A stretch of DNA of 64,000 nt from CAITWD01 sp963842065 (GCA_963842065.1 CAWJEW010000007.1:186001-250000); one strand, 5' to 3'; positions 37,499 to 47,371 are shown, counted from the first letter of the stretch. Numbers and translations are program-made. Notes: generated by a model from the letters alone, not told the origin.

Positions 37499-38784
37499 CG
37501 GCCGCCTCCGAGCGCCCGCTGCAGGTCGATCATCGCTTCGATCGCCGCACCGATGCGGGTGACGCCCTCGGTGATCACGTCCTCGGGCGCCCCCGAGAAG
37601 TTCAATCGCATGCTGTTGTGCCCCTGGCCGTCAAGGTAGGCCGCTTCACCGGGCACGAACGCCACCTGGTGACGTTCGATGGCGCGCGCAAGTAGCTCGC
37701 CGGTGTGAATGTAGTCCGGCAGCGTCGCCCAGACGAACAGGCCGCCCTCCGGGCGCGTCCAGGTCGCCTCGCGGGGGAAGTGCTGATCGAGCGCCGCAAG
37801 CATGGCGTCGCGGCGGCTGCGGTAGATCGCGTTCAGCCGTCCCACGTGCTCGCGCCAGTCGATGCGGCGCAGATACTCGATGATGAATCGCTGGCTCATC
37901 GTCGAGCTGCACAGGTCGATGGCCTGCTTGCCCAGGTTCATCTTGTGCAGCACCGGTGCCGGCGCGGCGACCCAGCCGATGCGCATTCCGGGCGCCAGGA
38001 TCTTCGAGAACGTCGAGACATAGATCACACCGCCCGCTCCGCCGTCGAGCTCCCACAGGCTCGGAAGCGACTCGCCCTCGTACCGCACGGGCCCGTACGG
38101 GTTGTCTTCGACGATCAGGACGTCGCGCTCGGCGGCGAGCGCAACCAGGCGTTCGCGACGGTGGCGCGCCATCGTCACGCCCCCTGGATTGTGGAAGTTC
38201 GGGATCGTGTAGATCAGCTTCGGCGTCTGTCCGTGCGCCGCCAGCCGGTCAAGCTGCTCCTCGAGCAAGTCGATCGACATCCCGTGGGTGTCGAGCGGGA
38301 TGTGGATGACGCGTGCCTGGTAGGTGGTCAGTGTCGGCACGGCACCGGGGTACGTGGGCCCTTCGGCGATGACGATGTCGCCGGGATCGATGAAGGTGCG
38401 GATCGCCAGCGCGATCGCCTGCTGGCCGCCGGCGGTCACCAGGATCCCGTCGGGCTGGGCGATCATCCCGTCCTCGGCCATGAGCCGGCAGATCGCCTGG
38501 CGCAGGTCGAGCAGGCCCTCCGTCGGGCCGTACTGCAGTGACGACGCGCGGTGCCCGCTGGCGACCGCGTGCCAGACCTCGTCGTAGACGTTGGCGGGAA
38601 ACGACTCGGTATCCGGGAAGCCGCCCGCCAGCGAAATGATCTCGGGCCGCTCGGAGAGCGACATGAGATCGCGCATCGCGGACGACTTGATCCCCGTTGC
38701 GCGCGCGGCGAAGCGGTCCTCGAAGCGCGACGGATCCCGCGGGACGGTGCGATCGGCCGTGGATGCTCCCTTGATGTCGTTCAT
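37495..38784 (-). CDS. PLP-dependent aminotransferase, 2-aminoadipate/LysN-like
   Basis: This 429-residue fold-type I aminotransferase resembles the MocR-associated/LysN group but has no DNA-binding domain. It contains ISLAGGFPDTESFP, LQYGPTEGLLDLRQAI, IVTAGGQQAI-like LVTAGGQQAIALA, NFHNPGG, EDNPYGPVRYEG, and the PLP lysine in YVSTFSKILAPGMRIGWV. ATG 38784 removes an unconserved upstream extension. Its TGA overlaps the ddl start, suggesting an amino acid supply role linked to cell wall building, but the substrate is not determined. Confidence 0.9.
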   Translation of the reverse strand: MNDIKGASTADRTVPRDPSRFEDRFAARATGIKSSAMRDLMSLSERPEIISLAGGFPDTESFPANVYDEVWHAVASGHRASSLQYGPTEGLLDLRQAICRLMAEDGMIAQPDGILVTAGGQQAIALAIRTFIDPGDIVIAEGPTYPGAVPTLTTYQARVIHIPLDTHGMSIDLLEEQLDRLAAHGQTPKLIYTIPNFHNPGGVTMARHRRERLVALAAERDVLIVEDNPYGPVRYEGESLPSLWELDGGAGGVIYVSTFSKILAPGMRIGWVAAPAPVLHKMNLGKQAIDLCSSTMSQRFIIEYLRRIDWREHVGRLNAIYRSRRDAMLAALDQHFPREATWTRPEGGLFVWATLPDYIHTGELLARAIERHQVAFVPGEAAYLDGQGHNSMRLNFSGAPEDVITEGVTRIGAAIEAMIDLQRALGGGR

Positions 38785-38880
38785 CGCGGCCCCATTTGCG
38801 TCAGACAACCGTACGCGGTGCGGAGATGGTCTGCCCGGGGGCGCGTTCGCGTGCCTGCAGGTGGTCCCTGATAACTTTGC

Positions 38881-39351
38881 ATGACCATGGTCAGCCGCCA
38901 AGCCCCGGAGACTCTGGCGCAGCCGACGAGTTCCCGCCCGAATGCGCTGAGCATTTCACGCATCCGACATGCCGATCGCTCGGCGTGGATCCAACTCCTG
39001 AAGTTCTGCATCGTCGGAGCCTCGGGATACGTGGTGAACCTCATCGTGTACTACGTGCTGATCCACTGGCTCGGCGCGCAGTACCTGCTGGCATCGCTCA
39101 TCGCGTTCTTGGTCGCCTGGTTGAACAACTTCGTGCTCAACCGCCAGTGGACCTTCCCGAAGGTCGGTGCGTCGCCCGTTAGACAGGCCGCAAAATACCT
39201 GGTCGTCAGCGTCATCGGCCTGGTGGTCAACCTCGGCATCCTGTGGGCCCTGGTGCACGTCGGGACCGACACGCTGCTCGCACAGGCCATCGCGATCGCC
39301 GCCGTGACACCGCTGACGTTCCTGTTGACCCGGAGTTGGGCGTTCCGCTAA
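38881..39351 (+). CDS. GtrA family membrane protein
   Basis: GtrA-type proteins are four-helix membrane proteins linked to moving lipid-linked sugars. The 156-residue product has a cytoplasmic N-terminus of about 38 residues, then KFCIVGASGYVVNLIVYYVLI, a second helix with NNFVLNRQWTF (family signature) and two further helices ending RSWAFR. It overlaps the next gene by 16 nt and leads an envelope-glycan cluster. Confidence 0.93.
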   Translation: MTMVSRQAPETLAQPTSSRPNALSISRIRHADRSAWIQLLKFCIVGASGYVVNLIVYYVLIHWLGAQYLLASLIAFLVAWLNNFVLNRQWTFPKVGASPVRQAAKYLVVSVIGLVVNLGILWALVHVGTDTLLAQAIAIAAVTPLTFLLTRSWAFR

Positions 39352-41126
39352 CCACAGGCGCGCGGGCGCGCGCGGCCGCAATTGCCGTGCTGGTCGTGGC
39401 GGGACTGATGCTGTGCGGCACGTCGGCGTTCGGTGCCGTGCAGGTGAGCCAGTCCCCGTCGACCGCAACGATCCTGACGACGCCGCTCACGCCGTCGGCC
39501 ACGTCGGGCAACCTGCCGACGCTCTCGACCCAGACGGTCCTCGAGCTGGCGAGCCGCTCGAAGGCGGTCAAGGACTGGATCGCCGGCCACCCGGTCTATC
39601 GCACGACGCCCGCATACGACCCGAGCGCGCACCAGTGGACGGTCTACTACGTCTCGCGCAACAAGCAGGGCGTCGAGACCACCCAGGCCGAGGTGCTGAT
39701 CGACGACAACACGGCCGAGATCCAGGAGACCCGCACCGGCCCGCAGGTCGCGTGGATGATGGCGCGTGGATATTGGGGGGCCTTCGGCCGGCACATCAAC
39801 GATCCGTGGATCTGGTCCGGGCTCTGCGCCATGTTCTTCATCCCGCTGGTCGAGATCCGCCGAATCATCAGCTGGCGCACGCTCGATTTGCTCGTACTGC
39901 TGAGCTTCTCGCTGTCGCTGATCTGGTTCAACGCGGGCGACATCTTCACGTCGGTCCCCCTGGTGTACCCACCGCTTGCCTACCTGGCGATCCGCACGGC
40001 ACTCATCGGCACCCGACGGGTGCGCGCACGCCATGCGCCCGCCACCGACGCCTCCGTCCCAGCGATGCAGCAGAGCCACGCGCCATCATTTCGCGGCTGG
40101 GCCCCGACGTGGCTGCTGATCGCCGTATTGATGCTGTCGCTCGGCCTGCGCTATTCGCTCAACGCGTTCGACTCCAACGTGATCGACGTCGGCTACGCCG
40201 GTGTGATCGGCGCGCACCAGATCGTCCACGGCGTGATCCCGTACGGCACGTTCCCGTCATCCTGTGGCCATTGCGACACCTACGGGCCGTTGACCTACCT
40301 GGCCGTCGTGCCGTTCGAAGTCGTCGCACCGTGGCACGGCACATGGGATTCCCTGCCAGCAGCCCACGCAGCGGCGACCGCGTTCGACATCCTGTGCGTG
40401 ACGGGACTGCTCGCACTCGGATGGCGGCTCGGAGGGTTCCGGTTGGGCGTCGCGCTGGCGACCGCCTGGGCGGCGTTCCCGTTCACCGCGTACGCATTGG
40501 AGAGCAACACCAACGACGCGCTGGTCGCCGCCATGCTCATCTGGGGGCTGGTCGTGGCGGCGCGGCCGCTCGGGCGAGGTCTCATGCTGGGCCTGGCGAT
40601 CGCGGCCAAGCTGACGCCTGCCATCCTGATCCCCTTGTGGTGGCGACATCCGTATCCGCGCGGACAGCGCCACAACGGGTGGCTGTGGTACGTGGCCGGC
40701 CTCGGGCTCGCGGTCGTGCTCACCGGATGGGTTATCCTGCTCGGCGGGCTCGGCGGCATCCACACGTTCTGGACGCGAACCGTCAGCTACCAGTTGGGTC
40801 GCCAGACGCCCTTTTCGATCTGGGGGCAGAATCCCGGCCTGCGGCCCGTGCAGCTCGGCCTGATTGCGCTCGTCGCAATCGCGGCCCTCGCGCTCCTGCG
40901 CTGGCCGCGGGAACGTGATCTCCTGACACTGACCGCGCTCTCGGGCACACTCATGATCGGTCTGCAGCTGACCCTTAACTACTGGTTCTATTTGTATATC
41001 CCCTGGTTCCTGCCCTTCGTGCTGGTGGCCACCGTCCCCCACTGGCCCCGTCCGCTGCCCGTCCGGCCGGCACCGCTGAGCGACGCCGGCGACGGCATCC
41101 CGATCGCGGAAGGAGCCGTACGGTGA
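39336..41126 (+). CDS. Polytopic GT87-like glycosyltransferase with extracytoplasmic N-terminal domain
   Basis: This protein of about 596 residues starts with a signal-type helix (AAIAVLVVAGLMLCGTSAFGA). A soluble stretch of about 110 residues follows, including VYYVSRNKQGVETTQAEVLIDD and GPQVAWMMARGYWGAFGR, which resembles small PepSY-like domains, and then many membrane helices. The membrane part has GYAGVIGAHQIVHGVIPYG (acidic loop region), TYGPLTYLAVVPFE and AAKLTPAILIPLWW, typical of polyprenyl-phosphate-sugar-using GT-C enzymes (GT87/DUF2029). TTG 39336 is the best start; a later GTG would clip the signal helix. Confidence 0.75.
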   Translation: MGVPLTTGARARAAAIAVLVVAGLMLCGTSAFGAVQVSQSPSTATILTTPLTPSATSGNLPTLSTQTVLELASRSKAVKDWIAGHPVYRTTPAYDPSAHQWTVYYVSRNKQGVETTQAEVLIDDNTAEIQETRTGPQVAWMMARGYWGAFGRHINDPWIWSGLCAMFFIPLVEIRRIISWRTLDLLVLLSFSLSLIWFNAGDIFTSVPLVYPPLAYLAIRTALIGTRRVRARHAPATDASVPAMQQSHAPSFRGWAPTWLLIAVLMLSLGLRYSLNAFDSNVIDVGYAGVIGAHQIVHGVIPYGTFPSSCGHCDTYGPLTYLAVVPFEVVAPWHGTWDSLPAAHAAATAFDILCVTGLLALGWRLGGFRLGVALATAWAAFPFTAYALESNTNDALVAAMLIWGLVVAARPLGRGLMLGLAIAAKLTPAILIPLWWRHPYPRGQRHNGWLWYVAGLGLAVVLTGWVILLGGLGGIHTFWTRTVSYQLGRQTPFSIWGQNPGLRPVQLGLIALVAIAALALLRWPRERDLLTLTALSGTLMIGLQLTLNYWFYLYIPWFLPFVLVATVPHWPRPLPVRPAPLSDAGDGIPIAEGAVR

Positions 41127-42388
41127 CCCGGCGCGCGCTCGCGCTTCCGGCCGGGCTCATCGCGCTGGCGTTCGTCGCCTGGGCGTTGCCGCTTCAGCAC
41201 GCGGCGTTCTGGGTCCATCGCGACAACGTCGGCGACGTGCGCATCTACGCGCAGTACGCGCGTGAGATGGCGCAAGGGCTGGTGCCGTACCGCGACTTCC
41301 GCGTCGAGTACCCACCGGGTGCGACGTTCATCTTCTGGTTGGTCTGGCAGGTGCCGGGCGAGTACCGCGCGGCGCTGAGCGGCGCCATGTTCGTCTGCCT
41401 GTGCGTCTGCGTGGTGGGGGTCGTCGCGACGGCGCGAGCCGTAGACCTCTCGCCGCTGCGGCAGGCGATCGCCGGGGGGATCGTGGCGCTCTCGCCGCTG
41501 TTGCTCGGCCCGATCGTCGTGCAGCGCTTCGACATGGCCGTCGCCGCCGTCACCGCGTGGCTCGTCTACGCCGCGGTCACCGAGCGCTGGAAGCTGATGT
41601 GGGGCCTCCTGGTGGCCGGCGTGCTGATCAAGCTCATCCCGATCGCGCTCGTCCCGCTGCTGGTGATCTGGCAGGCCCACCGGCGCGGCTGGGCGAGCGC
41701 GGTGCGCGGTGCGCTCGTCGCGATCGGGGTCATGATCCTGGCCATACTGCCGTTGCTCGTGATCGCCCCGTCGGGCACCTGGTACTTCATCGACTACAAC
41801 TTCCGCCGGCCGCCGCAGCTGGAATCCCTGACGGCCAATGTGTTCCTGCTGCTGTCCAAGTACGGCCACTACCGCTTCCGGATCGTCGACACCTTCCACA
41901 GCGACGGCGTCCAGGGCACGCCACCGTCCGTGGTGTCAACGGTCTCGACACTCGCACTGATCGTCGTCGTGCTCGCATGCGCCTGGTGGTCATGGCGGCT
42001 GCTGGCCACAAGCACAACCCCGGCGGACCGAGGCGTCATCGTCGCGGGTGCCGCGGCCACGATCGTCGCGATCACCGTGTTCGGCAAGGTGCTCTCGCCC
42101 CAGTACATGATGTGGCTGCTGCCCGTGACCCTGATCGTGGGGGGCCGCTGGGGTCGGGCCGCGATTGCCTTGTCCGTCGCGGCGCTGCTGTTGACGCTTG
42201 CCTATTTTCCGACCCATTACAGCGAGATCGCCAAGGTGCAGATCTACGTGATCCGCTTACTGACACTGCGCAACCTCGCCCTGATCGCCCTACTGGTCGT
42301 GTGCTGGCCGCGGCAGCCATCAGGACGTGGGCTGGTCGCCGCCAGCCCCGACCAGCCGGCGACCGCGACCCCTGAGCCGGTGCCCTGA
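41123..42388 (+). CDS. GT87-like membrane glycosyltransferase, tandem copy 1
   Basis: This 421-residue polytopic protein has about ten helices. The first loop after helix 1 has NVGDVRIYAQYAREMAQGLVPYRDFRVEYPPGA, with the acidic residue expected in GT-C catalysis, followed by GVLIKLIPIALVPLLVIWQA and VLSPQYMMWLLPV. It probably moves a sugar from a polyprenyl-phosphate donor on the outer face of the membrane. GTG 41123 overlaps the previous stop. It is close kin of the next gene throughout. Confidence 0.8.
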   Translation: MTRRALALPAGLIALAFVAWALPLQHAAFWVHRDNVGDVRIYAQYAREMAQGLVPYRDFRVEYPPGATFIFWLVWQVPGEYRAALSGAMFVCLCVCVVGVVATARAVDLSPLRQAIAGGIVALSPLLLGPIVVQRFDMAVAAVTAWLVYAAVTERWKLMWGLLVAGVLIKLIPIALVPLLVIWQAHRRGWASAVRGALVAIGVMILAILPLLVIAPSGTWYFIDYNFRRPPQLESLTANVFLLLSKYGHYRFRIVDTFHSDGVQGTPPSVVSTVSTLALIVVVLACAWWSWRLLATSTTPADRGVIVAGAAATIVAITVFGKVLSPQYMMWLLPVTLIVGGRWGRAAIALSVAALLLTLAYFPTHYSEIAKVQIYVIRLLTLRNLALIALLVVCWPRQPSGRGLVAASPDQPATATPEPVP

Positions 42389-42447
42389 GTGCCCGCGCGT
42401 CGTCAGGCCACCACACGCCGCGCCCCAGCGCTGCCGGAGTCGCCACA

Positions 42448-43752
42448 TTGACCCCTGCCCGGCGTTTCGCGCTGCCTGTGAGTCTGCTCGCGCTTGCGAT
42501 CGTCGTCTGGACGATTCCGCTGCAGCGCGTGTCGCTGTGGACGACCGACCAGATCAATCCCGACGTCAACCTGTATCTCAAGTACGCGCGCGCGATGGCC
42601 CACGGGGCGGTGCCCTACCGCGACATTCGCATCGAGTATCCGCCGGGGGCGACGGGGATCTTCTACCTGACGTGGTGGATCCCCGGCAATTACGTCACCG
42701 CGTTCAGCGGCCTGATGCTGGCGTGTCTGTGCGTGTGCCTTGTCGGGGTCATCGCGACCGCCCGGGCGCTGGGCTATTCGCCGGCCCGGCAAGCGATCGC
42801 CGGCGGGGTAATCGCGCTCTCGCCGCTGATGCTGGGCTCGCTGATCGGGGCGCGGTTCGACCTGGCGGTCGCGGCGCTCATTGCCTGGATGCTGTTCGCG
42901 GCGGTCACCGAGCGCTGGAAGCTGATGTGGGTGCTCCTCGCCGCGGGCGTACTGATCAAGCTGATCCCGATCGCGCTGCTCCCGCTGCTGGTGATCTGGC
43001 AGGCCCATCGCGTCGACTGGCGGGCTGCGCTGCGCGGTGCGGTCGCATCGCTGCTGCTGGTCGTGGTAGTGGTGCTCCCGTTCGCCCTGATCAGCCCGTC
43101 GGGCACGTGGTACTTCCTGGCATACAACCTGCGCCGGCCACCGCAGCTGGAGTCGATGGCCTCGAGTGCCTACTTGGCCGTGCACGCGATCGCGGGCACG
43201 CACGTCGCCGTGGTCAATAACTACGGCAGCTTCGGGCTCAGCGGACGGGGGCCGGCGCTCCTGGCGACCGGGCTGACCGTGGCGCTCGTCGTGGTCGTCA
43301 TCGTGTGTGCTGGGTGGTGCGCCCGGCTGCTGGCCAAGTCGTACGCGACCCGCGATGTCGAAATCCTCGTCGCCGGAGCGGCGGCCACGATGGTGGCCCT
43401 CACGGTCACCGGCAAGGTGCTCTCGCCCCAGTACATGATTTGGCTCCTGCCGGTCACCATGCTGGTGCCTGGACGCCTTGGCCGATGGGCCCTTGCGACA
43501 ATGATCGCCGCAATGCTCCTCACCCAGGCGTTTTTCCCGCTGAACTACTGGCACCTGGTCGGTCTCGACAGCAACGACATTGCCTGGCTGGTCGTCCGGA
43601 ACCTCACCCTTGTCGGGCTGCTCGTGCTCTGCTGGCCGCGTTCGTCATTGGGGACCCTGCCGATCGAGGGCCAGATCATCGGCGGCGGTCCACGGTCCGA
43701 GGAGATCAGCGGTCCGCCCTCGGCCGTGTCCGCCCGCCACATCGTCGACTGA
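42448..43752 (+). CDS. GT87-like membrane glycosyltransferase, tandem copy 2
   Basis: This 434-residue protein is a paralogue of the preceding gene: YARAMAHGAVPYRDIRIEYPPGA, AVTERWKLMWVLLAAGVLIK, PLLVIWQAHR, SGTWYF, NLRRPPQLES and GKVLSPQYMIWLLPVTM recur nearly unchanged. The loop between helices 7 and 8 differs, which may reflect acceptor choice. It starts at TTG 42448, 59 nt after copy 1. A hydrophilic tail of about 35 residues is unique to this copy. Confidence 0.8.
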   Translation: MTPARRFALPVSLLALAIVVWTIPLQRVSLWTTDQINPDVNLYLKYARAMAHGAVPYRDIRIEYPPGATGIFYLTWWIPGNYVTAFSGLMLACLCVCLVGVIATARALGYSPARQAIAGGVIALSPLMLGSLIGARFDLAVAALIAWMLFAAVTERWKLMWVLLAAGVLIKLIPIALLPLLVIWQAHRVDWRAALRGAVASLLLVVVVVLPFALISPSGTWYFLAYNLRRPPQLESMASSAYLAVHAIAGTHVAVVNNYGSFGLSGRGPALLATGLTVALVVVVIVCAGWCARLLAKSYATRDVEILVAGAAATMVALTVTGKVLSPQYMIWLLPVTMLVPGRLGRWALATMIAAMLLTQAFFPLNYWHLVGLDSNDIAWLVVRNLTLVGLLVLCWPRSSLGTLPIEGQIIGGGPRSEEISGPPSAVSARHIVD

Positions 43753-43848
43753 TTCGCGGATTTCCGCGGGTCGACGCCAAGTTCCCACGCCGCTCTCGGA
43801 TATGGTCAGGGTGGTATTCCTGAACGACACAACTTTGGAGGCAACTGG

Positions 43849-44934
43849 ATGGGGACACAGGACCGAGCCGGTATCGATGCAATCGTTGAGATACTCGGTG
43901 ACGACGCACCGCGGCTCTTGGACCATCGCTGCACCACGATCCCGGCCAGCCGCCTGACGACTCCCGGTCCCGACTACGTCGAGCGGGTCCTGATCAACTC
44001 TGATCGCCCCATCCCGGTGCTGCGATCGATCCAAACGCTGTTCGGCACGGGCCGCCTCGCCGACACGGGGTACGTGTCGATCCTTCCGGTCGACCAGGGC
44101 ATCGAACACTCCGGTGGCGCATCGTTCGCCAGGAACCCCGACTACTTCGATCCGGTAAAGATCGTGGAGCTCGCGATCGAGGGCGGCTGTAACGCCGTTG
44201 CGACAACGCTCGGTGCGCTCGGGCTGGCCGCGCGCAAATACGCCCACCGCATCCCGTTCCTGCTCAAGTTCAACCACAACGAGTTTCTGTCGTACCCGAA
44301 CAGCTACGACCAGATCATCTTCGCCTCGGTCACGCAGGCACGTGAGATGGGCTGCGTCGCGGTGGGCGCGACCATCTACTTCGGCTCGGTGGAGAGCAAG
44401 CGCCAGATCCAGGAGGTGTCCGCCGCCTTCGCCGCCGCCCACGCGCACGGCATGGCGACGGTCCTGTGGTGCTACCTGCGCAACTCGGCCTTCAACACGA
44501 CCAAGTCCGGCGGTCCCGACTACCACGTCGCGACCGACCTCACCGGCCAGGCCAACCACATCGGCGTCACGATCGAGGCCGACATCATCAAGCAGAAGCT
44601 GCCCGAGACCGCGGCGCCCGGCTTCGTCGACCTCAACTTCGGCAAGTCCGACCCGCTCATGTACAGCCAGCTCATGTCCGACCACCCGATCGACATGACC
44701 CGCTATCAGGTCGCCAACTGCTTTCTGGGGCGGATCCCGCTGATCAACTCCGGCGGCGCGTCGGGTGCGAACGACCTGCACGACGCGGTTGCCACGGCGG
44801 TCATCAACAAGCGCGCCGGCGGATCGGGCCTCATCTCCGGCCGCAAGGCGTTCCAGAAGCCGACGGCCGATGGCGTTGCGCTCCTGAACGCGATCCAGGA
44901 CGTCTACCTCTGCCCGGAGATCGACCTGGCGTAA
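43849..44934 (+). CDS. Class I fructose-bisphosphate aldolase (FbaB/DhnA type)
   Basis: This aldolase reversibly cleaves fructose 1,6-bisphosphate through a Schiff base. The 361-residue product has VSILPVDQGIEHSGGASFARNPDYFDP, the FLLKFNHNEFLSYP block, VGATIYFGS, VLWCYLRNSAFN, IEADIIKQKLP with a lysine in the Schiff-base position, and LINSGGASGANDL with the phosphate site. GGAGG precedes the ATG by about 8 nt, and TATGGT (43801-43806) is a possible -10. Together with pckA it gives two gluconeogenic steps in this window. Confidence 0.93.
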   Translation: MGTQDRAGIDAIVEILGDDAPRLLDHRCTTIPASRLTTPGPDYVERVLINSDRPIPVLRSIQTLFGTGRLADTGYVSILPVDQGIEHSGGASFARNPDYFDPVKIVELAIEGGCNAVATTLGALGLAARKYAHRIPFLLKFNHNEFLSYPNSYDQIIFASVTQAREMGCVAVGATIYFGSVESKRQIQEVSAAFAAAHAHGMATVLWCYLRNSAFNTTKSGGPDYHVATDLTGQANHIGVTIEADIIKQKLPETAAPGFVDLNFGKSDPLMYSQLMSDHPIDMTRYQVANCFLGRIPLINSGGASGANDLHDAVATAVINKRAGGSGLISGRKAFQKPTADGVALLNAIQDVYLCPEIDLA

Positions 44935-45115
44935 CCCGCCGCCCGCGGGGTGCACGCACCCGGGGACTTTGCGCGCACCGGCGGGACATGCTGGGATCCC
45001 GTCGGCGCGGTCGTTCGCCGAAGCAACGTCCCCGGCGTCGACTACGCTCAGCTGGGGCGTTCGCGGCACCGCCGGTCCGCATGGCCCATCTGGTCCTCCA
45101 GCGTACGGACACCGC

Positions 45116-46522
45116 ATGCCGCACATCCCATCGGGTCGCCACCACCGCCGCCGTACCGGCGTCGGCGCGCGCCCCGCGCGGCGCCGCACGATCGGGTGGA
45201 GCGCCCTCTTGTTGGGAACCGCGTGCGCCGCCGGACTCGTGATGACCGCGACCGGCGTCGCGACCGCGCCGGCAGGGGCGGTCGCGATCACCTCGCCCGC
45301 AGGCGTGGCCCGCCGCGGCCAGTTCGTGCCCGTCTCGGCCAGCGACCCCGCAGGGTGGTTTTGCCAAGTCCGCACCAGCGACGGCCGGCACACAAGTACT
45401 GTCACGGGCGTCGTCGCCACGCCAAACGGCTCCCTCACCTCGGGGTGGCTCGTACCGCGGGCCACGCGGGTGCGCAACTGGACGCTCAGCGTCGCGTGCG
45501 GGACGACGCGCACCGCCGTCGCGCTCGGGCAGGTGCAGGTTGCCTCGCAACGACGCGCGGTGCTGGCGCCGGTACCCGCATCGAGCATCACGCCCGCGAT
45601 CGTCGACATCACCGCGCCGCTCGGCTACCAGTCGGGTACGTACGCCGCAGGCACCGGAATCGTGATCGCCGCCACAGGCCTGGTGCTGACCAACAACCAC
45701 GTCATTGACGGCAGCACGAGCATCGCCGCGCTGGACCTCGGCAACCATCACCGCTACCGCGCCCGGGTCGTCGGCATCGACGTTTTGGGGGATCTGGCCG
45801 TACTCCAGTTGGTGGGGGCGCACGGGCTGCGGCGCGCGCCGTTCGGCAACTCGGCCTATGCGGTGCGCGGCAGCGGCGTGAGTGCCGTCGGGAATGTTGG
45901 CGGACGCGGCGGCGCGCCGACGATCACGTCCGGGGTCATCACCGCGATCGACCAGTCGATCGATGCCATCGACAGCGCATCGCGTACGACCGAGCACCTG
46001 ACCGGGCTCCTCGAGACCAACGCCTTGGTGCAGCCCGGGGACTCCGGCGGCCCGCTCGTCGACGCCGCCGGATCGGTGGTCGGGATCAACACGGCCGCGG
46101 CCGGAGATGGCACCGCGAACCGCGCAGGCTTTGCCATCCCGTTTACGCCGGCGCTCGCGGCGGCGGCGAAGATCGCCACCGGCATCCCCATGCCCGGACT
46201 CGACATCGGATCGCAGGCCTACACGGGCTACATCGGCGTCCAAGTCGTGGCCGGCACGCCGCACGGAGCGCGCATCGTTCAGGTCGCACATGGCTCGCCC
46301 GCCGCAGATGCGGGGCTCCGAGCCGGCGAAACCATCACCGCCATCAACACCGACCCCACCGCATCCCCGGCCGTCCCGGCGCACCCCATCGCCACGACCG
46401 GTCAACTGACCGCGCTGCTCAGCCACCTGTACCCCGGCATGACGGTCGCCGTCACCCTGACCGGCGCGGGAGCACCGATCGCGCCGGTGCTCGTCACGCT
46501 CGGCGTGGGAGCAGCGCGCTAG
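45116..46522 (+). CDS. HtrA/DegP-like S1C serine protease with PDZ domain
   Basis: This exported quality-control protease is predicted at 468 residues. The arginine-rich N-terminus is followed by a signal or anchor helix (GWSALLLGTACAAGLVMTATG), about 110 residues of unknown function, and a trypsin-like domain with His about 195 (LTNNHVID), Asp about 225 (DVLGDLAVLQL) and Ser about 308 (QPGDSGGPLVD). A PDZ domain at about 370-468 has GYIGVQVVAG and GSPAADAGLRAGETITAINT. ATG 45116 is chosen because the upstream open frame is not protein-like. TACGCT at 45043 may be its -10. Confidence 0.92.
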   Translation: MPHIPSGRHHRRRTGVGARPARRRTIGWSALLLGTACAAGLVMTATGVATAPAGAVAITSPAGVARRGQFVPVSASDPAGWFCQVRTSDGRHTSTVTGVVATPNGSLTSGWLVPRATRVRNWTLSVACGTTRTAVALGQVQVASQRRAVLAPVPASSITPAIVDITAPLGYQSGTYAAGTGIVIAATGLVLTNNHVIDGSTSIAALDLGNHHRYRARVVGIDVLGDLAVLQLVGAHGLRRAPFGNSAYAVRGSGVSAVGNVGGRGGAPTITSGVITAIDQSIDAIDSASRTTEHLTGLLETNALVQPGDSGGPLVDAAGSVVGINTAAAGDGTANRAGFAIPFTPALAAAAKIATGIPMPGLDIGSQAYTGYIGVQVVAGTPHGARIVQVAHGSPAADAGLRAGETITAINTDPTASPAVPAHPIATTGQLTALLSHLYPGMTVAVTLTGAGAPIAPVLVTLGVGAAR

Positions 46523-46648
46523 GTCGGTCGCCCCGTCGGCCACCCGGCCGCGTCGCCGACGTGCTCACCCCCGTGGTCTGACCCGACGAGCGCGGTTCCG
46601 GACGAACCGGGCTCGTTCGGCACCCCGCGTCGTGACGCCTCGCGCGGC

Positions 46649-47371
46649 CTATGAGCCCTGCGCCGGGACCGCCCGCGGTGCACCGCGCCCGCGGGCGCGG
46701 TGCACCGCGCCCGCCCACTCCGGAAGCATGAGCGCGGCACCGGCGAAGAAGCAGATCGCGCCAAGCAGCGTGCCCAGGTTGGCCCAGCGCGGGTCGATCG
46801 CCTGGGCGCTGCTCGGCAACACATAGCTGGCGATGGCAGACACCATGAAGAAGATCGATCCGATCATGTTCAGCCACGCGATTTCCCACGCCAGCGACTC
46901 GGGCTCCAGTTCCAGCAGCGGACCGAGCGCGAGAATCGCATACGCGCTTGAGACCAGAAACAGGATCGACCCGACGAAATCCGGAACCCAGACCAGGTGA
47001 CGCGTCTGAGTGGCGGTCAGGCTCGTCGCGATCGCAAACGCGGTGCTGCCGTTAAAGGCGAGCGTTCCCGGAAACTGTGTTGCCGCCGCGAGCCAGCCGC
47101 GATCGTGCGGCAGCCAGGCGCGCATGACGACCCGCCGACGGGCGAGGTCGTCGGCGCCGGCGTCAGGTGCCATCTGTGGACTCTGGGACTGGAGCAGCTG
47201 CGAAAACGAGGCGCTCGTGAAGAAGATCGAGCCGATAAAGAAGGTGATCGCGTCCGGGACATCCCCCACGGCATTCACGTACCAGGGGATCGTTCCCAGC
47301 GCGAAGCACGCCGACCCGATCATGAACAGCACGGCGATGGTGGCATTCAGGCGCCTCGGGCGGAGGCGCAT
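46649..47371 (-). CDS. YrhK-like integral membrane protein
   Basis: This 240-residue protein has six predicted helices. The first (NATIAVLFMIGSACFALGTIPWYV) and the following ITFFIGSIFFTSASFSQLLQ resemble the YrhK domain, and a similar pattern recurs in the second half (LVWVPDFVGSILFLVSSAYAI; WLNMIGSIFFMVSAIASYVLP), suggesting an internal duplication. Function is unknown. The ATG at 47371 lies 104 nt after the gad end on the same strand, so co-transcription with glutamate decarboxylase is possible. Confidence 0.7.
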   Translation of the reverse strand: MRLRPRRLNATIAVLFMIGSACFALGTIPWYVNAVGDVPDAITFFIGSIFFTSASFSQLLQSQSPQMAPDAGADDLARRRVVMRAWLPHDRGWLAAATQFPGTLAFNGSTAFAIATSLTATQTRHLVWVPDFVGSILFLVSSAYAILALGPLLELEPESLAWEIAWLNMIGSIFFMVSAIASYVLPSSAQAIDPRWANLGTLLGAICFFAGAALMLPEWAGAVHRARGRGAPRAVPAQGS

